A stretch of DNA of 26,141 nt. It comes from a virus. Within the stretch, counting starts at the first letter, position 1. Each line of letters opens with the position of its first letter. Under the pieces are notes generated by a model, which worked only from the letters and a program-made list of their open reading frames with translations, ran no database searches and was not told the DNA's origin. Positions 8,668-15,472 of the stretch are shown here, piece after piece. A program made the position numbers and the translations under genes. The DNA lies in IMG/VR virus record IMGVR_UViG_3300025107_000012, positions 1 through 26,141 of that record; one strand, 5' to 3'.

Positions 8668-10174
8668 CTATTTCCCTATAAACATTAAGAAGGTTAGTTA
8701 ATTTATAAACATATGTCCTGTGACCACAATCCCAAATACGATCATATCCTTGTGCTTCTCGCAGCTGCCACTCGGTTTTACCAGTTATTCTTTCTTCAGG
8801 AGTCTTACGCAAAGACAGATTTCTATACCTAACCCCATTTTTAGTATAATGAGGTGTATATTTAGTATACTCTTGAAGCTCAAAACCAATAGATTCATAT
8901 ACTGGCTTAATTATATTAGCATAACGCATATCACAGTAAGACTTTATCATATCATAATTGTTTTCTACAGCAAATTTAATAACACGTTTAAATAATTTAC
9001 CTACTCCACCAATTACACTGACAAATCTTTTAGTACAAAATCTTTTTAACTCTAGTACTTTACCATTTGATGTATGTTTTCTGGAAGGAATACCAACGCT
9101 ACCTATAGCTACTAATTCTTTATTATAAACAAGCCCCCAAGCCTTTATTGCCGTAGATTTACCTTGTATATGATTTTCTATAAAAAATTTATTTGCCTCT
9201 GAAGAGGTTAATTCCACTATATCACATTTCCTGGCATAAATTCTAGCATTATGAATACCTAAAGCATTTAGTATTCTAGACATAACTATATCAAAATTAT
9301 TATTTAGTTCATCTTCAAATACAGTAATAAGTCTTATTTCCTCGTTAAAGCAAGCGACCATTTTATTATAATGATATGAACGTTCCTTACCTGAAGCGTC
9401 TCCGTGCCAGTACAAACCACACAATTCGATTGCTAATTTATTATCAGGAAAATAGATATCTAATTCTCTTGGTAATAATATAGTTCTGTTGTTATATTCT
9501 ATATTTGTTTTAGGGTAGTTTTGTAGAAAAAAGTCTCTAACTTTTTTTTCTAAACTTGATACGTAATCACCTGAAGCATAACAATGTAGACATCTACTAT
9601 TATTACCGTCTTTGAAGTTATGAAAACTAGTTAGCCACCTATGTCCTTTTGGGCACTCCAAAAGAAGCTTTGTACTATTATTAATATAGTCGTCTGATAA
9701 AAGTTTATAGTTATTTTCTTCAATGTAATTCTTTACATATTCAAAAGTTAAACGACTTGGTTTTCCTGAAATGTACTCTTTGGCGTCTGGGTACTTTTTT
9801 CTATAATACTCTGCCTTACTTAAAAGACATTTTTCTTTATTATTTTTATAATAGTTTCTACCCTTATCCAACATATACTGCTTCGATCTTCTGGCCTGTA
9901 TTCTTTGATTTTTTATAAAAACTCTAACTTTATCACATTCTTTGGCACCACAATACTCTTTTTGTGGATAATAAGTTTTAAATTCTATAGAACAGGCTTT
10001 GCATGTTTTTATAAATTCAATTGGATGATTTAATCTGTTCTTTTTTGCGTCTAATTTAGTTTGAAGTAGCTTCTTTCCTGTATCCATACAGTTTATGCAG
10101 TACCTCTGTTTTGGGCTAGTTGGGTAGTATTTTATAGAACATAAATCACATATTTTTTCTTTATAACTAGCCAT
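8657..10174 (-). CDS. Vsr-like free-standing homing endonuclease with zinc fingers
   Basis: A 505-residue protein. The N-terminal part carries three probable zinc sites: C9/C12/C26/C29, C58/C61/C75/C80, and a CPKGH plus CLHC pair (C174, H178, C195, C198) of the kind that precedes nuclease domains in phage homing enzymes. Residues 233-290 contain ELDIYFPDNKLAIELCGLYW, with E237, D239 and E250 as candidate metal ligands. This is the pattern of Vsr/EDxHD-type nucleases of the PD-(D/E)XK fold. The C-terminal 190 residues (ELKRFC, GGVGKLFKRVIKFA, CDMRYAN) probably bind DNA, as in related phage endonucleases. It begins 9 nt after the HNH gene and overlaps the DUF1360-like gene. The expected role is to cut genomes lacking the element and spread it. 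Confidence 0.85.
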   Translation of the reverse strand: MASYKEKICDLCSIKYYPTSPKQRYCINCMDTGKKLLQTKLDAKKNRLNHPIEFIKTCKACSIEFKTYYPQKEYCGAKECDKVRVFIKNQRIQARRSKQYMLDKGRNYYKNNKEKCLLSKAEYYRKKYPDAKEYISGKPSRLTFEYVKNYIEENNYKLLSDDYINNSTKLLLECPKGHRWLTSFHNFKDGNNSRCLHCYASGDYVSSLEKKVRDFFLQNYPKTNIEYNNRTILLPRELDIYFPDNKLAIELCGLYWHGDASGKERSYHYNKMVACFNEEIRLITVFEDELNNNFDIVMSRILNALGIHNARIYARKCDIVELTSSEANKFFIENHIQGKSTAIKAWGLVYNKELVAIGSVGIPSRKHTSNGKVLELKRFCTKRFVSVIGGVGKLFKRVIKFAVENNYDMIKSYCDMRYANIIKPVYESIGFELQEYTKYTPHYTKNGVRYRNLSLRKTPEERITGKTEWQLREAQGYDRIWDCGHRTYVYKLTNLLNVYREIDVN

Positions 10175-10183
10175 AAACCCTCA

Positions 10184-10999
10184 TTATAATTTACTTAAAC
10201 TACTGTAAGAACAATCATCATCATTACTATGTATTTTGTTGTGACAAACACTACAACATGCCAAGCCGTTATCTGAATCAAGCGCCCTACAGGCGTCTAC
10301 TTTTTTTGGAATTATATGATGAGCTGTAGAAGCAACACCGCCACACAATTCACAAACATTAGTGTATTTCTCTAAAATAATTTTACTCCAAACCCTAAGC
10401 GACGATTCACTATAATTAGAATTATTTCTGTGTTTTCTAGGATTTTTTCCTTTTGGATAATACTTTTTATGAAATATAGAACAAAGGTCTTTGCATTTAT
10501 CTGAACAATAAAACCTACTTTCCCTATCTGTGTGGCCTAAAATAAATTGTACTCTATTATCACAGTTTACTCTTGTTGGCCTAAACCACTCTTTACAATA
10601 AAAGCACCTCACATTAAGTATCCTAGAATCCTGTAAATCAGTTTGTATCTCTTCAACTATACTGAGTTTATCACAAAAGGTACTATATAAAGGAATGTTT
10701 AATTTAACTACATCACCTTTAGACATACGCCTAGCTATAGCCTCACACTCTTGCTTAGTTTTTATTCTACCAGTAGACAGCAACCTCATTTTATTTATAT
10801 AGTCGATGTCTTTGCAAACACACCCAGCGCAACAGTAACTAGAATTATACGAAGTACGAGTTAAATATGCACTACCACACACAACACAGCTACTTTTAAA
10901 CTTATAGTAATTGCTACCTTTTCTAAAAACATCCCTTTTATACACATAAGAAAACTTATCTAAAATCTCAAAACCATCTTCATCTATAGGTATCTTCAT
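10184..10999 (-). CDS. HNH homing endonuclease with N-terminal zinc clusters
   Basis: A 271-residue protein. The C-terminal HNH domain has C216 and C219 (CELCG), H227-H228 (AHHIIP), N244, and C249, C252 and H257 (CSVCHNKIH), a full zinc-bound beta-beta-alpha nuclease centre. Upstream are further cysteine pairs that probably bind zinc (C38/C41 with C56/C57/C60; C132/C135 with C165/C169/C173). The gene follows the terminator behind the capsid gene by about 170 nt and precedes the Vsr-like gene by 9 nt. Its ribosome site (AAAGG) is weak, as is often the case for homing enzymes. Both flanking virion genes look intact, so it is a free-standing rather than an intronic endonuclease. Confidence 0.88.
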   Translation of the reverse strand: MKIPIDEDGFEILDKFSYVYKRDVFRKGSNYYKFKSSCVVCGSAYLTRTSYNSSYCCAGCVCKDIDYINKMRLLSTGRIKTKQECEAIARRMSKGDVVKLNIPLYSTFCDKLSIVEEIQTDLQDSRILNVRCFYCKEWFRPTRVNCDNRVQFILGHTDRESRFYCSDKCKDLCSIFHKKYYPKGKNPRKHRNNSNYSESSLRVWSKIILEKYTNVCELCGGVASTAHHIIPKKVDACRALDSDNGLACCSVCHNKIHSNDDDCSYSSLSKL

Positions 11000-11226
11000 A
11001 AACTAAACCTTTGTGTATAATATAATCACTCTATGTTATAAAATAAAGCAATAAAATATAAAACAAGTAACCAAATAACCCTTACTTATGTATAACTACA
11101 AAAACAAGACCGGTTTGGATAAAAATACTTTATAATTACCAAAAAACTCTTACTTTTGTTTTTTGTAAAAAAGTACCCTACTCCATCATTAATGAAGTAG
11201 GGTACTGTTATTACTTCATTTTTTTA
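11000..11226 (-). other. 227-nt intergenic region behind the capsid gene
   Basis: This is the longest gene-free stretch in the window. It holds the terminator at 11172-11206 and then about 170 nt of very AT-rich sequence before the HNH gene. On the minus strand there are several possible -10-like TATAAT or TATACT variants and weak TTGTTT or TTGCTT boxes, but none forms a convincing pair with 17 nt spacing. A promoter for the endonuclease genes and later structural genes would be expected here. I could not place one. Confidence 0.5.
11166..11206 (-). terminator. Strong intrinsic terminator after the major capsid gene
   Basis: On the minus strand AGTACCCTACTTCAT pairs with ATGGAGTAGGGTACT, giving a 15-bp stem with one G-U pair and a five-base loop. 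Six T residues follow immediately (the A run at 11167-11172 on the plus strand). The hairpin starts about 20 nt after the capsid stop codon. It should end most capsid transcripts and reduce expression of the downstream endonuclease genes. Confidence 0.88.
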
Positions 11227-12297
11227 TTATAGAGAACGATCTATAATACCCATTCCTAGCATACGAGAGTCCAAACACGCAAATCCCAAATCAGCCCACC
11301 CAAAAAATCCTTGCTTTTGTTTACGTAGTAAAGTAGGGTCATCGTGAGCCTCAAACTCTTTTCTGATCGGCATAACAAGTGAGTCATTAGTAGTTAGATC
11401 AAAACCAAGCACCTGAGTCTCGCCCAAAGTGTTAATAGTCCCATCAGCATTAACCAGATTTGGGTTTTCTATTGTGTAGGAATTATAAGCCTCACTACCG
11501 TCAGCAATAAATTTACCAAAACTAGAAGCATTACCGTTAATATTATACATACCGGTTGCACCTAAATGCTGTACCTCATGTAACTGCACATTCCAAATAC
11601 TTCCCATACCTGAAGCTTGAAATATTTCTCTTCTGGTTACTGGATCGATATCTGTATCTGTCCACTCACGTATATCAGCCGCATCTTCTGGGCTAACATA
11701 AAGATCTGTTAGTTTACGGCCAGTTCTCTTGAATCCTACAATCATCTTGTTTATCAATTCCTTCGAAAGATAACCAGCTCCAGTAGAAGCCGGATTAATT
11801 TCATAAATAGGAGCAGGTCTAGCACCTAATAAACCTTTACCAGAAAAAGAAGTTGTTGCGGCCGGCATAATTACTCTCCAACCACATTCTTCTTCATAAT
11901 TTGCTAAGTCTTTAGCAGCCCTAGCAGCAGCTTTTTGTGGAATATCAATTCTAGAATCTCTAGCATATGTTATCTTCCAATCATAAGCTGTATCAATTGT
12001 GAATGTTGGTACAAACACCTCTTCCCCTATACCCTCAATAAAGTTCTGAGCAATATAACCTAGTCCTGGTAAAACCCACACTGGAATCTCAAAATCCTCT
12101 GCTATTGGATAAACAGCCTGAGCACCAGGAGCTAAACGTTCTACAGCAAAGAGATGTCTCATGATAGACTCTAATTCAATTTTTTGAAGTATTGGTACAG
12201 TAAGAGCTGAAGCAAAAGCTCTATATGCAGCCAATCCTTCAGGGGTATGAACTTCTGCGGTTGCCCTAAAAAGTTCCTGCATTTCTTTTCGTTCCAT
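11227..12297 (-). CDS. Major capsid protein, HK97 fold
   Basis: A 356-residue protein started by ATG with TAGGAGG upstream. The length, absence of cysteine-rich or membrane segments, and order of elements fit the HK97-fold major capsid proteins: a short helical N-arm, an E-loop-like region (PIAEDFEIPVWVLPG), a spine-helix region with charged Ala-rich sequence (AAARAAKDLANYEEE), and a beta-rich P domain ending in FFGWADLGFACLDSR. It lies after portal, protease, scaffold and decoration genes, the standard head-gene order, and a strong terminator follows. The sequence most resembles large-capsid myovirus versions in my recollection, but the assignment rests mainly on context and overall pattern. 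Confidence 0.85.
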   Translation of the reverse strand: MERKEMQELFRATAEVHTPEGLAAYRAFASALTVPILQKIELESIMRHLFAVERLAPGAQAVYPIAEDFEIPVWVLPGLGYIAQNFIEGIGEEVFVPTFTIDTAYDWKITYARDSRIDIPQKAAARAAKDLANYEEECGWRVIMPAATTSFSGKGLLGARPAPIYEINPASTGAGYLSKELINKMIVGFKRTGRKLTDLYVSPEDAADIREWTDTDIDPVTRREIFQASGMGSIWNVQLHEVQHLGATGMYNINGNASSFGKFIADGSEAYNSYTIENPNLVNADGTINTLGETQVLGFDLTTNDSLVMPIRKEFEAHDDPTLLRKQKQGFFGWADLGFACLDSRMLGMGIIDRSL

Positions 12298-12326
12298 AAT
12301 TTAAATTCCTCCTAATTTTTATAGTT

Positions 12327-12356
12327 ACGGATACACCTATAGGTGTATTAATCCGT
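12327..12356 (-). other. Hairpin between the decoration and major capsid genes
   Basis: A perfect 18-base palindrome (ATACACCTATAGGTGTAT, 12331-12348) lies within outer arms ACGGAT (12327-12332) and ATCCGT (12351-12356). Only one of the nested pairings can use all of these bases. It starts just after the stop codon of the 205-residue gene and about 30 nt before the capsid start codon. No T run follows on the minus strand, so it is not a standard terminator. RNA processing, protection of the capsid mRNA, or a protein-binding site are possible. Confidence 0.5.
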
Positions 12357-12358
12357 TA

Positions 12359-12976
12359 TTATACTAACAGTTTAATTCTGATAGGATAAAGAGTAGTATT
12401 GTTAATGTTGGCTGAACATTTAGTAGTACTTGCACCTTTAACTACTCTAGCTACAATAACATCAGAACAACGTTCCCCGGCAGTATCAGAACCATCTGAA
12501 CTAACAGTACTATTTGTTACTTTTGCATCTTGAGCTGCTGGGTACAAAGCCAAACCAGGAGTCATAGCCACACTAGGTGTAGTATCACCTACACAAGTAT
12601 AATGCACTGTATCCCAAATACCCAAATGTGCAACACCTACTGGTACTGCTTTAGTGCCTGTAATAGCACCAGATCCATTATAGGTGGGTTGAGCAATAGC
12701 GTCACTAGAACCTAAATCACCAGGCATCATAAATCCAGCAGGGTGTACTTGATGATAGCCAGTTTTAACTTTTTGCATTAAAAATCCAAATGGTGCCTCA
12801 GCAGTACCATGTGCCATTTTTTGAACTTCTGATTCTTGATTAGTGGCTCCTGTTACCAACTCTACAACTGCACCAGCATAAGCAACCACACCACCAACAC
12901 CGGCAGAACCAGTTCCAGTCTGTGCTTTATAACTACAAAATTGATTCTCAACTACAGGATGTCTTGGTATAAACAT
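12359..12976 (-). CDS. Probable head decoration or capsid-associated protein
   Basis: A 205-residue protein with ATG preceded by AAGGAGGATAAAGGAT. It is rich in Gly, Ala, Val and Thr with short predicted beta strands (GVGGVVAYAGAVVELVTG, later SDVIVARVVKGAST) and has no enzyme motif. Genes of this size and composition placed directly before a major capsid gene and after the scaffold usually encode head decoration proteins or capsid-stabilising proteins. That role is inferred from position and composition. It is separated from the capsid gene by 61 nt containing a palindromic hairpin. Confidence 0.65.
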   Translation of the reverse strand: MFIPRHPVVENQFCSYKAQTGTGSAGVGGVVAYAGAVVELVTGATNQESEVQKMAHGTAEAPFGFLMQKVKTGYHQVHPAGFMMPGDLGSSDAIAQPTYNGSGAITGTKAVPVGVAHLGIWDTVHYTCVGDTTPSVAMTPGLALYPAAQDAKVTNSTVSSDGSDTAGERCSDVIVARVVKGASTTKCSANINNTTLYPIRIKLLV

Positions 12977-12990
12977 ATCCTTTATCCTCC

Positions 12991-13707
12991 TTATACTTCT
13001 TCGTTTTCTTGTTTAAAAACGGCGGCCATGGCTTTACCAAGATCACCGTATTTTTTAATTAAATCGTCGGACGGAGAGATCTCCAAATTCATAGCAGCCG
13101 CCAACGCCTTTCCTGTATCAATATCAGCCGGAGCAGTAGCAACACTTCCCTTGGCTTTAGCTTCGGCTTCGGCTTTAGCTTTGGCCTCAGCATCATCAAG
13201 CTTTTTAGCTTCTTCAGCCTCATGTAATTTTTTTGCTTCATCGAGCTCAGCCAAAACAGAAGCCCTTATAGAAATAAGTTCATCTTTATAGGCAGAAAAC
13301 TCCTCATCGCTCATCGTCAATACTTTAGCACGTTGGGATTCTTTATCTGATCTAACTACGCCAGCAGACTCCAAATCAGACATTCGTTCCGTGGCTTTCT
13401 TATCCATTAACATATCTTCTACTGTTTTTTCAGCTTTTGCTGCTTTATCTTTAGTAACCTCAAGCTCAACCTTCGCCGCCTCAAGCTCAGATTTAAGTGT
13501 TAAGGCTAGTTTTTCAGATCCAGCTAGCTTTTCTGTTATAGTAGATACTTCTGTATTTTTTTCCTCCAAAGTAGTAGTAAGCTCTTCGATGACTTTAGCA
13601 GATTCCCCTAGGGCATCTTCAGTCCTTCTACGAGCATCCGCCTCTTCCTTTTCAGAAAAGATAGAAGCTACAACCGCTTCGATGTCTTTTTTCATTTTAT
13701 CGTCCAT
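12991..13707 (-). CDS. Capsid scaffolding protein
   Basis: The ATG at 13707 (8 nt after GGAGG) is preferred over an in-frame TTG one codon earlier, giving 238 residues. The product is strongly charged and almost entirely helical, with long heptad-like runs from residue 20 to 180: EELTTTLEEKNTEVSTITEK, then Ala/Glu/Lys repeats such as AEAKAKAEAEAKAKG. It ends in a short globular tail (DLGKAMAAVFKQENEEV). Long coiled coils and a small basic or globular C-terminus are typical of phage scaffolds, which guide capsid protein assembly and then leave or are digested. The protease gene is two genes upstream and the capsid gene two downstream, as expected. Confidence 0.85.
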   Translation of the reverse strand: MDDKMKKDIEAVVASIFSEKEEADARRRTEDALGESAKVIEELTTTLEEKNTEVSTITEKLAGSEKLALTLKSELEAAKVELEVTKDKAAKAEKTVEDMLMDKKATERMSDLESAGVVRSDKESQRAKVLTMSDEEFSAYKDELISIRASVLAELDEAKKLHEAEEAKKLDDAEAKAKAEAEAKAKGSVATAPADIDTGKALAAAMNLEISPSDDLIKKYGDLGKAMAAVFKQENEEV

Positions 13708-13801
13708 CAAAACTCCTCCTTATATACTATTTATATACAAGCTTTAATTTAATTTAATTTAGGTACCAACCTTATTAAATGAACTATTTATTCCTTTTCC
13801 A

Positions 13802-13821
13802 AGTTTAATTTATATTAAACT
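13802..13821. other. Small AT-rich inverted repeat upstream of the scaffold gene
   Basis: AGTTTAAT and ATTAAACT are exact inverted copies separated by TTAT, within the 118-nt gap between the 141-residue gene and the scaffold. The stem is all A/T except for one G-C pair and is not followed by a T run on the minus strand, so it is unlikely to terminate transcription on its own. The rest of the gap is AT-rich with a TAATT triplet repeat and no clear promoter. Confidence 0.3.
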
Positions 13822-13828
13822 AATAAAG

Positions 13829-14254
13829 TTATGGAAGCGATTGAGACGCTCCAGAATTACCTCTACAATAAATAGCTTCAATGTATCTTGAACTTGATGC
13901 AGCACCCATCATAAACTTAACATCAAAATCAACATTGGATATAGTAGATGAAGATTTAATTTTTACTACATTATTCACAGTATCTTTGTCTATCCAAACA
14001 CGTACTGCTCCGGTATCACCAAGTGGAGTAACCGTAACGTTAGCATTAGAAGCAACCGTCATACCGTGCCAACCAATACCACTAGCTACTGTTACTTCAG
14101 TACCTGACATGGATACAGTATCAGCCCAAATTACAGGCACTGTATGGTTATTACCCATGTTTTTATAGATAACCTTTAAGTTATCATCTCCGCTGAGCTT
14201 GGTGATCTTAGGAGTACTGGATCTAGTGCCAGTTTGAGCTTTTCCTAAAGTCAT
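13829..14254 (-). CDS. Small beta-rich head-region protein, function unknown
   Basis: A 141-residue protein with ATG preceded by AAGGAGGAATTTTATT. It has alternating polar and hydrophobic strands (TVPVIWADTVSMSGTEVTVA, later VRVWIDKDTVNNVVKI) and no cysteine cluster or membrane segment. It lies between the protease and the scaffold, where phages often encode a small virion or decoration protein. A head-associated structural role is a reasonable inference; nothing identifies it further. Confidence 0.65.
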   Translation of the reverse strand: MTLGKAQTGTRSSTPKITKLSGDDNLKVIYKNMGNNHTVPVIWADTVSMSGTEVTVASGIGWHGMTVASNANVTVTPLGDTGAVRVWIDKDTVNNVVKIKSSSTISNVDFDVKFMMGAASSSRYIEAIYCRGNSGASQSLP

Positions 14255-14268
14255 AATAAAATTCCTCC

Positions 14269-15420
14269 TTATTTATTGTTCTTTAACATACTTTCTGCTT
14301 TGTCTAAAAGACTTTGCAAATTATAAATCTTGCTTTTACGCTGATCCTTATCATTCTTACACTTTATTAACTTCTCGGTATAAGCCTTTGCGGTATTACG
14401 AGCTACAGTTCTTAGACATTTTGGATCTGTTGTATCTCTAGAAAAAGAAGTACATCCTGTTTCAAACAAAGAGCACCAATCAGTATGTAATACTTCTGAA
14501 TTTTGATCCTTAACTGTAGAGTTTATAACCTCTTTTTTGTAACTAACACAAATTCCAACTGTATCATTAGATTCCAATGCCGCTTTATCATCACTTGTCC
14601 TTTTCCCTACATTATTATTTTTATAATCCTCTGTAATTATAGAGGATACATTATTAGATTTATTTTTTTCTAATTTATCATAATCCAACACTATTACAGC
14701 ATTATCTTGCTTGTTATTGGCAGTCTCTAAAATTATAGACGGTGGATTAGCTGGATTTTTTACAATACCACAGCCAGAAAAGCATATACTTCTTAAAACT
14801 CTAGTAACAGTACCTTTGGCTACCTCAAGTCCGTTTTTTATTACCTTTGCCATTTTTCCAAAGTTATTATTTTTGCTAGCATCAAAACCAAGCATTTCGG
14901 CTTCCTTCTTTGACAGTATTAAATCACCTATCTTTACATCGTACCCTTGATAATAACACTCCATAGATACTTTCCATTTTCCAGAAGCAACCTCTTCAGC
15001 AATACTTGGAAATCTGTTTTTATATACAATTCCAGCTATAACTATATGCATATCCTCTTTATCCAATAAAGCAGTCTCTTTACTGGCTAACTCTTTAGTA
15101 TCCAACCTATCTCCTGATTTACTAGTAAAAGCGTAATCGTATATATGCCCAATTATATCACTTTCTTCATGCTCAACATCCAAAGCCTTTGATGAAATAG
15201 TATCCTTAGCCAATACGAGCTCCGATGGAGTAAAAAAAGCATGATTTAAGTTTTCGCCCGAAGAAACAAAAATGGCCGTAAAATACTGTAAATCTATTTG
15301 TCTTTCTTTTTCAGACGGTAATGCAATTACGGAGGATACCTCCTTTCTTAATTCATCTGTTTCCTCTAAAAGAGATATACTGGATTCCAGATAAAATCTA
15401 TTATTTAAATTTGTACTCAC
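14269..15420 (-). CDS. Prohead maturation protease, serine type
   Basis: The start is placed at GTG 15420 because GGAGG lies 8 nt before it. An in-frame ATG 15 nt upstream has no ribosome site and would put that GGAGG inside the coding sequence. The product is 383 residues. Residue H84 in the motif DVEHEESDIIGHI and S152 in WKVSMECYYQ match the catalytic His and Ser of phage prohead proteases (herpesvirus-assemblin-like fold). These cleave scaffold and head proteins before DNA packaging. The third catalytic residue is not obvious. The C-terminal 170 residues are charged and less ordered and may act as a scaffold-like extension or be autocleaved. The gene sits between portal and scaffold, the usual place. 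Confidence 0.82.
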   Translation of the reverse strand: MSTNLNNRFYLESSISLLEETDELRKEVSSVIALPSEKERQIDLQYFTAIFVSSGENLNHAFFTPSELVLAKDTISSKALDVEHEESDIIGHIYDYAFTSKSGDRLDTKELASKETALLDKEDMHIVIAGIVYKNRFPSIAEEVASGKWKVSMECYYQGYDVKIGDLILSKKEAEMLGFDASKNNNFGKMAKVIKNGLEVAKGTVTRVLRSICFSGCGIVKNPANPPSIILETANNKQDNAVIVLDYDKLEKNKSNNVSSIITEDYKNNNVGKRTSDDKAALESNDTVGICVSYKKEVINSTVKDQNSEVLHTDWCSLFETGCTSFSRDTTDPKCLRTVARNTAKAYTEKLIKCKNDKDQRKSKIYNLQSLLDKAESMLKNNK

Positions 15421-15472
15421 TATTATATCCTCCATATTATAATTAAACTGTTCTAATTATTAAGTAGTTAGT

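Noticed and set aside
8657-10999. Group I or II intron carrying the two endonucleases
   Set aside because: Neither neighbouring gene is split, the endonuclease genes are packed 9 nt apart with an 11-nt overlap to the next gene, and there is no room for an intron core around them.
12836-13291. A 151-residue plus-strand frame rich in Ala and Ser
   Set aside because: It is the mirror of the Ala/Glu/Lys-rich scaffold coding sequence and crosses into the decoration gene. Low-complexity coding DNA commonly leaves long open antisense frames.
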